Below are positions 4,965 through 7,252 of a stretch of DNA of 7,252 nt, piece by piece. The notes beneath the pieces are model-generated. The model was not told the origin of the DNA. It searched no databases and was given only the letters and a program-made list of their open reading frames with translations. Source of the DNA: Acidimicrobiaceae bacterium. GTDB taxonomy: Bacteria > Actinomycetota > Acidimicrobiia > Acidimicrobiales > MedAcidi-G1. The position numbers were made by a program, and so were the translations under genes. Position 1 is the stretch's first letter. The number at the start of each line of letters is the position of its first letter. Location: contig PACE01000022.1 in the NCBI GenBank assembly GCA_002699725.1, positions 34,060-41,311 of the forward strand. Reading direction: 5' to 3'.

Positions 4965-5963
4965 ATGAGCCTCTCCCTTCCCGTCGCCGTCGACGCGATG
5001 GGTGGCGACTTCGCTCCGGACGAGATCGTCGCCGGCGCGCTGCGTGCCCACGAGGAATACGGCATCCCCGTCGTCCTCGTTGGTCGCCCCGAGGACCTGA
5101 TCGACACCGGTGGCCTCGAGGTGTTGCCCGCCTCCCAGGTCATCGCCATGGATGCCGACCCGGGCTCCAGCGTCCGGAAGATGAAGGACTCGTCACTGGT
5201 CCGTGCGGCCGAGGCGGTCCGCGACGGTGCCGCCTCCGCGATGGTGAGCGCCGGCAACACCGGGGCCACCATGGCAAGTGCCCTCCTGCGCATGGGCCGC
5301 ATCAAGGGGGTCAGCCGTCCTGCCATTGCCACGCTGCTGCCGTCGCCGGGCACCACCCCGACCGTCCTCCTCGACGCTGGCGCCAATTCGGAGTGCAGTC
5401 CGTCCTGGCTCGTCCAGTTCGGACAGATGGGAGCGGTCTTCTCCCGTGATCGGCTGGGGGTCGACGTGCCGAGGGTTGCACTCCTGTCGATCGGCGAGGA
5501 GCCGGGCAAGGGCAGCCCATTCGTCAAGGAGGCCCACGCGGCCCTTGCGGATGCCTCCTGGACTGGCGCCTCGTTCATCGGCAACGTCGAGGGCCGCGAC
5601 CTGCTCACCGACGCCGTCGACGTGGTCGTGACCGACGGGTTCACGGGGAATGTGGCCCTCAAGACCCTCGAGGGTGCGATGAAGTCGCTCATGACCGCCC
5701 TGTTCACCAGCCTCGGTGAGCGTCCCGAGGCCGCCGCTGCGGCGCAGACGCTGGGTCCCGAACTCGACACGCTCTATCGACAGTTCCACCCCGACACCTA
5801 CGGCGGGGCCATGCTCCTCGGCGTGAGGGGCGTCTGCATGATCAGCCACGGATCGTCCCGGTCCCTCGCCGTCGAGAACGCCGTGCGGGCCGCCGCGGAG
5901 ATGGTGGAGGCCGATGTGGTGGGGCACCTCACAGAGGCCGTTGCCGAAGCGACCGTCGAATGA
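4965..5963 (+). CDS. plsX: Acyl-ACP:phosphate acyltransferase PlsX
   Basis: PlsX converts acyl-ACP and phosphate to acyl-phosphate, the acyl donor for PlsY in glycerolipid synthesis, and acts at the inner face of the membrane. From ATG 4965 the product has 332 residues, the usual size. Conserved blocks: VAVDAMGGDFAPDEIV (7-22), VSAGNTGATMASALLRMGR (94-112), LLDAGANSEC (135-144), ALLSIGEEPGKG (172-183), SFIGNVEGRDLL (203-214), VVVTDGFTGNVALKTLEGA (220-238) and YGGAMLLGVRG (279-289), ending with the HGSS segment (295-298). An in-frame ATG at 4947 adds MRHNAP; I prefer 4965 because the family normally begins a few residues before VDAMGGD. CACAAT at 4953-4958 could be a -10 giving a near-leaderless message from 4965. 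The gene lies 57 bases after rpmF, so it may also be co-transcribed with it. Its product works directly with the acyl carrier protein encoded next. Confidence 0.97.
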   Translation: MSLSLPVAVDAMGGDFAPDEIVAGALRAHEEYGIPVVLVGRPEDLIDTGGLEVLPASQVIAMDADPGSSVRKMKDSSLVRAAEAVRDGAASAMVSAGNTGATMASALLRMGRIKGVSRPAIATLLPSPGTTPTVLLDAGANSECSPSWLVQFGQMGAVFSRDRLGVDVPRVALLSIGEEPGKGSPFVKEAHAALADASWTGASFIGNVEGRDLLTDAVDVVVTDGFTGNVALKTLEGAMKSLMTALFTSLGERPEAAAAAQTLGPELDTLYRQFHPDTYGGAMLLGVRGVCMISHGSSRSLAVENAVRAAAEMVEADVVGHLTEAVAEATVE

Positions 5964-5998
5964 GTCCATCGCAGGGTCGTTCGGGTACTTTTCAGTTT

Positions 5999-6033
5999 CT
6001 TTCGGCCACTGTTGCGACCTCCTGATCCGAAAG
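5999..6033. promoter_or_regulatory. Inverted repeat upstream of the acpP -10 element
   Basis: CTTTCGG (5999-6005) and CCGAAAG (6027-6033) form a perfect 7-base inverted repeat separated by 21 bases. It ends ten bases before the TAGAAT -10 element. It sits in an unusually T-rich patch (5986-6002) for this genome. The position suits an operator or activator site for acpP. A terminator for plsX is less likely because no T-run follows the second arm. It could be chance. Confidence 0.32.
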
Positions 6034-6042
6034 CCCATCCGG

Positions 6043-6048
6043 TAGAAT
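6043..6048 (+). promoter_or_regulatory. -10 promoter element for acpP-rnc
   Basis: TAGAAT matches TATAAT at five of six positions in a GC-rich setting, within the 163-base gap between plsX and acpP. It predicts a transcript start near 6055 and a 5' leader of about 70 bases. No good -35 hexamer sits at 16-18 bases upstream (only TCCTGA-like sequence), which is common for actinobacterial promoters. It would drive acpP, rnc and the following gene. Confidence 0.5.
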
Positions 6049-6116
6049 CCGTCGTCACACCGCTTGCGTACGGTGTTCTGTCCCCAGGAATCGCCACCGT
6101 CCGCCCCGAAGTCCCC

Positions 6117-6122
6117 GAGGAG
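6117..6122 (+). promoter_or_regulatory. Ribosome binding site for acpP
   Basis: GAGGAG lies four bases before GTG 6127. It decides the start: the frame is also open from a TTG at 6064, but that would add 21 residues of proline-rich, non-ACP sequence and has no such site. Confidence 0.65.
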
Positions 6123-6126
6123 TCCC

Positions 6127-6417
6127 GTGCCTGCCGAAACCCATGTCGAAGGTAACCCGATCGGACGTGACGAGGTGCTCGCCCTGGTCCGTGACCGGCT
6201 GGCCGACATCCTCGAGATCGAGCCATCCGAGATCGGCGAGGGCGACTCCTTCGCCGACGACCTCAACGCCGACTCGCTGGCACTGATCGAGTTGGTCGAG
6301 GCCATCGAGGAAGAACTGGCCGAGCGTTCGGTCGGCTTCCGCATAGAGGACGAGGTCCTCGAAGACCTCAAGACCGTGCGTGACGCGGTCGACTATGTCT
6401 CGTCCCTCCTCGGCTGA
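6127..6417 (+). CDS. acpP: Acyl carrier protein
   Basis: ACP carries growing acyl chains in type II fatty acid synthesis on a 4'-phosphopantetheine arm. The product has 96 residues from GTG 6127. The helix I region (DEVLALVRDRLADILEIEPSEI) leads to the attachment motif DDLNADSLALIELVEAIEEEL (44-64), where Ser50 in DSL is the modification site. The C-terminal helix includes DLKTVRDAVDYVSSLL. It is longer than the usual 75-85 residues because of an N-terminal leader (MPAETHVEGNPIG) and a slightly longer helix II-III connection (ERSVGFRIEDEVLEDLKT). LNADSL replaces the more common LGADSL. Its place between plsX and rnc, the common order in many bacteria, supports a fatty-acid ACP over a polyketide carrier protein. 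The arm is donated from CoA, whose synthesis uses coaD upstream. The 3' end overlaps rnc. Confidence 0.95.
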   Translation: MPAETHVEGNPIGRDEVLALVRDRLADILEIEPSEIGEGDSFADDLNADSLALIELVEAIEEELAERSVGFRIEDEVLEDLKTVRDAVDYVSSLLG

Positions 6418-7174
6418 TCCCGCAACCACGGGAGCGCAGGTCATCGCCGATTGCCTCGGACACCGGTTCGCCGACCCCGACCTGCTGGTCGAGGCGCTGA
6501 CGCATCGTTCCTGGTGTGCCGAGCAGGGGGGCGAATCCAACGAGCGTCTCGAGTTTCTGGGCGACGCCGTCCTGGGGCTCGCCGTCGCCACCCGGCTCTA
6601 CCGCGTGCACCCCGGTCTCCCCGAGGGCCAGTTGGCCAAGATCCGTGCGGGCGTCGTCAGCGCTGACGCGTTGGCCGAGGTCGCCCGGCGCATTGACCTC
6701 GGTGGTGCGCTCCGGCTCGGCCGGGGCGAGGCAGCGTCGGGCGGGGACGACAAGGAGTCCATCTTGTCCGATGCCATGGAGGCGGTGATCGGTGCCGTCT
6801 TCCTCGACGGTGGTCAAGGACCGGCTTTTGCCGTGGTCGACGATCTCCTCGACACCGCCATCGACCGGGCCGCCGAGGATCCTGGCGTCCACGACCACAA
6901 GACCCGGCTCCAGGAACTCGTCGCGCGCCACTTCGGCTCCTCGCCGAACTACGCGCTGACCTCCGAGGGCCCCGACCACGACCGGCGCTTCCATGCCGTG
7001 GTCGAGATCGACGGCAGGTCCTATGGGCCAGGCACCGGCACCTCCAAGAAGCGGGCCGAACAGGCTGCCGCCCACCTCGCATGGACCGAACTCAAGGGAC
7101 TCGACGACCCTGCAGCCCTCGAACCGAACGAACAGGAACCGGCTGTTGTGGCCGAATCAGGGAGCGATCAATGA
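6395..7174 (+). CDS. rnc: Ribonuclease III
   Basis: RNase III cuts double-stranded RNA and processes rRNA precursors and mRNAs as a Mg2+-dependent dimer. From ATG 6395 the product has 259 residues. The catalytic domain covers about 14-160: LTHRSW (35-40), the signature NERLEFLGDAVLGL (49-62) with Glu53 and Asp57, LAKIRAGVVS (80-89), and DAMEAVIGAVFLDGG (126-140) with Asp126 and Glu129 as metal ligands. The dsRNA-binding domain covers about 167-232: DHKTRLQELV, the RFHAVVEIDG strand, and the GTSKKRAEQAAAHLAW helix with its KKRAEQ RNA contact. A roughly 25-residue acidic tail follows. The start lies 23 bases inside acpP; GTG 6380 would add MTRST and cannot be excluded, since neither has a clear ribosome site. 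The overlap implies coupling with acpP. The stop overlaps the next ATG by four bases. Confidence 0.96.
   Translation: MSRPSSADPATTGAQVIADCLGHRFADPDLLVEALTHRSWCAEQGGESNERLEFLGDAVLGLAVATRLYRVHPGLPEGQLAKIRAGVVSADALAEVARRIDLGGALRLGRGEAASGGDDKESILSDAMEAVIGAVFLDGGQGPAFAVVDDLLDTAIDRAAEDPGVHDHKTRLQELVARHFGSSPNYALTSEGPDHDRRFHAVVEIDGRSYGPGTGTSKKRAEQAAAHLAWTELKGLDDPAALEPNEQEPAVVAESGSDQ
7159..7164 (+). promoter_or_regulatory. Ribosome binding site for the mutM-like gene
   Basis: AGGGAG lies six bases before ATG 7171, at an ideal distance. It fixes the start of the next gene and argues against an internal CTG at 7183, which matters because the N-terminal residues of this family are catalytic. Confidence 0.65.
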
Positions 7175-7252
7175 CTATTGCGCTGGAACTACCCGAGATC
7201 GAGATCTTCCGACGCGACCTCGACCGCGATCTCTCCGGACGAAAGATCAAGT
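7171..7252 (+). CDS. MutM/Fpg-like DNA glycosylase family protein (3'-truncated)
   Basis: Only the first 27 codons are present; the gene runs off the window. The N-terminus MTIALELPEIEIFRRDLDRD followed by LSGRKIK matches the start of formamidopyrimidine-DNA glycosylase (Fpg/MutM), which normally begins MPELPEVE and continues into a similar RR-L...L-GR-I pattern. Fpg removes 8-oxoguanine and ring-opened purines. rnc followed by mutM and smc is a common order in actinobacteria, so the position supports the family call. Unlike true Fpg, the chain has four extra residues, and the catalytic Pro (residue 2 in Fpg, the nucleophile that forms the Schiff base) is replaced by Leu6, while the Glu that follows it is kept (Glu7). 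The strong ribosome site and the ATGA overlap with rnc make misplacement of the start unlikely. It may therefore be a divergent, non-canonical member, so I do not assign mutM as a symbol. Confidence 0.78.
   Translation, partial: MTIALELPEIEIFRRDLDRDLSGRKIK

Noticed and set aside
4886..5770. 294-residue minus-strand open frame opposite plsX
   Set aside because: Its Ser/Arg/Thr-rich translation has no motif, and plsX is unmistakable on the other strand.
6064..6126. TTG start giving acpP 21 extra residues
   Set aside because: The extension is proline/serine-rich and unlike ACP, overlaps the expected leader of the TAGAAT promoter, and the GAGGAG site points to GTG 6127.
1..7252. CRISPR array, tRNA, rRNA, insertion sequence or phage/defence genes
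   Set aside because: No regularly spaced repeats, no tRNA-like cloverleaf, no transposase or integrase motifs were seen on either strand; the region is core genome in character.

Overview
The window is a dense stretch of housekeeping genes from a high-GC actinobacterium. I favour a deep-branching lineage such as Acidimicrobiia over Mycobacteriales. The GC-rich codon use, frequent GTG starts, the SepIVA-like coiled-coil gene next to DUF177, and the overall order (recG, rsmD, coaD, sepIVA-like, DUF177, rpmF, plsX, acpP, rnc, mutM-like) point to Actinobacteria. The class-level guess is inference. Both ends of the window cut a gene.

Layout. Bases 1-1499 hold the 3' part of recG (Holliday junction/fork helicase), followed with a 4-base overlap by a GNAT acetyltransferase (1496-2086). 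A 58-residue zinc-ribbon protein lies on the minus strand (2101-2277). It converges on the acetyltransferase and is divergent from rsmD (2344-2889, 16S rRNA m2G966 methyltransferase). rsmD, coaD (2886-3374, phosphopantetheine adenylyltransferase) and a SepIVA-like coiled-coil protein (3371-4033) are joined by GTGA overlaps, and the DUF177/YceD protein (4053-4610) follows 19 bases later. After a 117-base gap come rpmF (4728-4907, ribosomal protein L32) and plsX (4965-5963, acyl-ACP:phosphate acyltransferase). A 163-base intergenic region with a good -10 element then precedes acpP (6127-6417), which overlaps rnc (6395-7174, RNase III). rnc in turn overlaps the start of a MutM/Fpg-like gene (7171 onward, cut by the window end).

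How the genes fit together. Three themes are interleaved. The first is ribosome and RNA maturation: RsmD, L32, DUF177 (linked to 23S rRNA/L32 in other bacteria) and RNase III. The second is the phosphopantetheine, acyl carrier and phospholipid chain: CoaD makes dephospho-CoA, CoA supplies the 4'-phosphopantetheine arm of AcpP, and PlsX draws acyl groups from acyl-ACP into phospholipid synthesis. The third is DNA repair and cell-envelope growth: RecG, the MutM-like protein and the SepIVA-like protein.

I see no mobile element, CRISPR array, tRNA or rRNA, and no evidence of an unknown multi-gene system. The points most worth a second look are the MutM-like protein whose N-terminus lacks the catalytic proline, the SepIVA-like protein with a proline-rich N-terminal tail, the DUF177 protein that has lost its second CxxC, and the uncharacterised small zinc-ribbon protein with its compact divergent promoter region.
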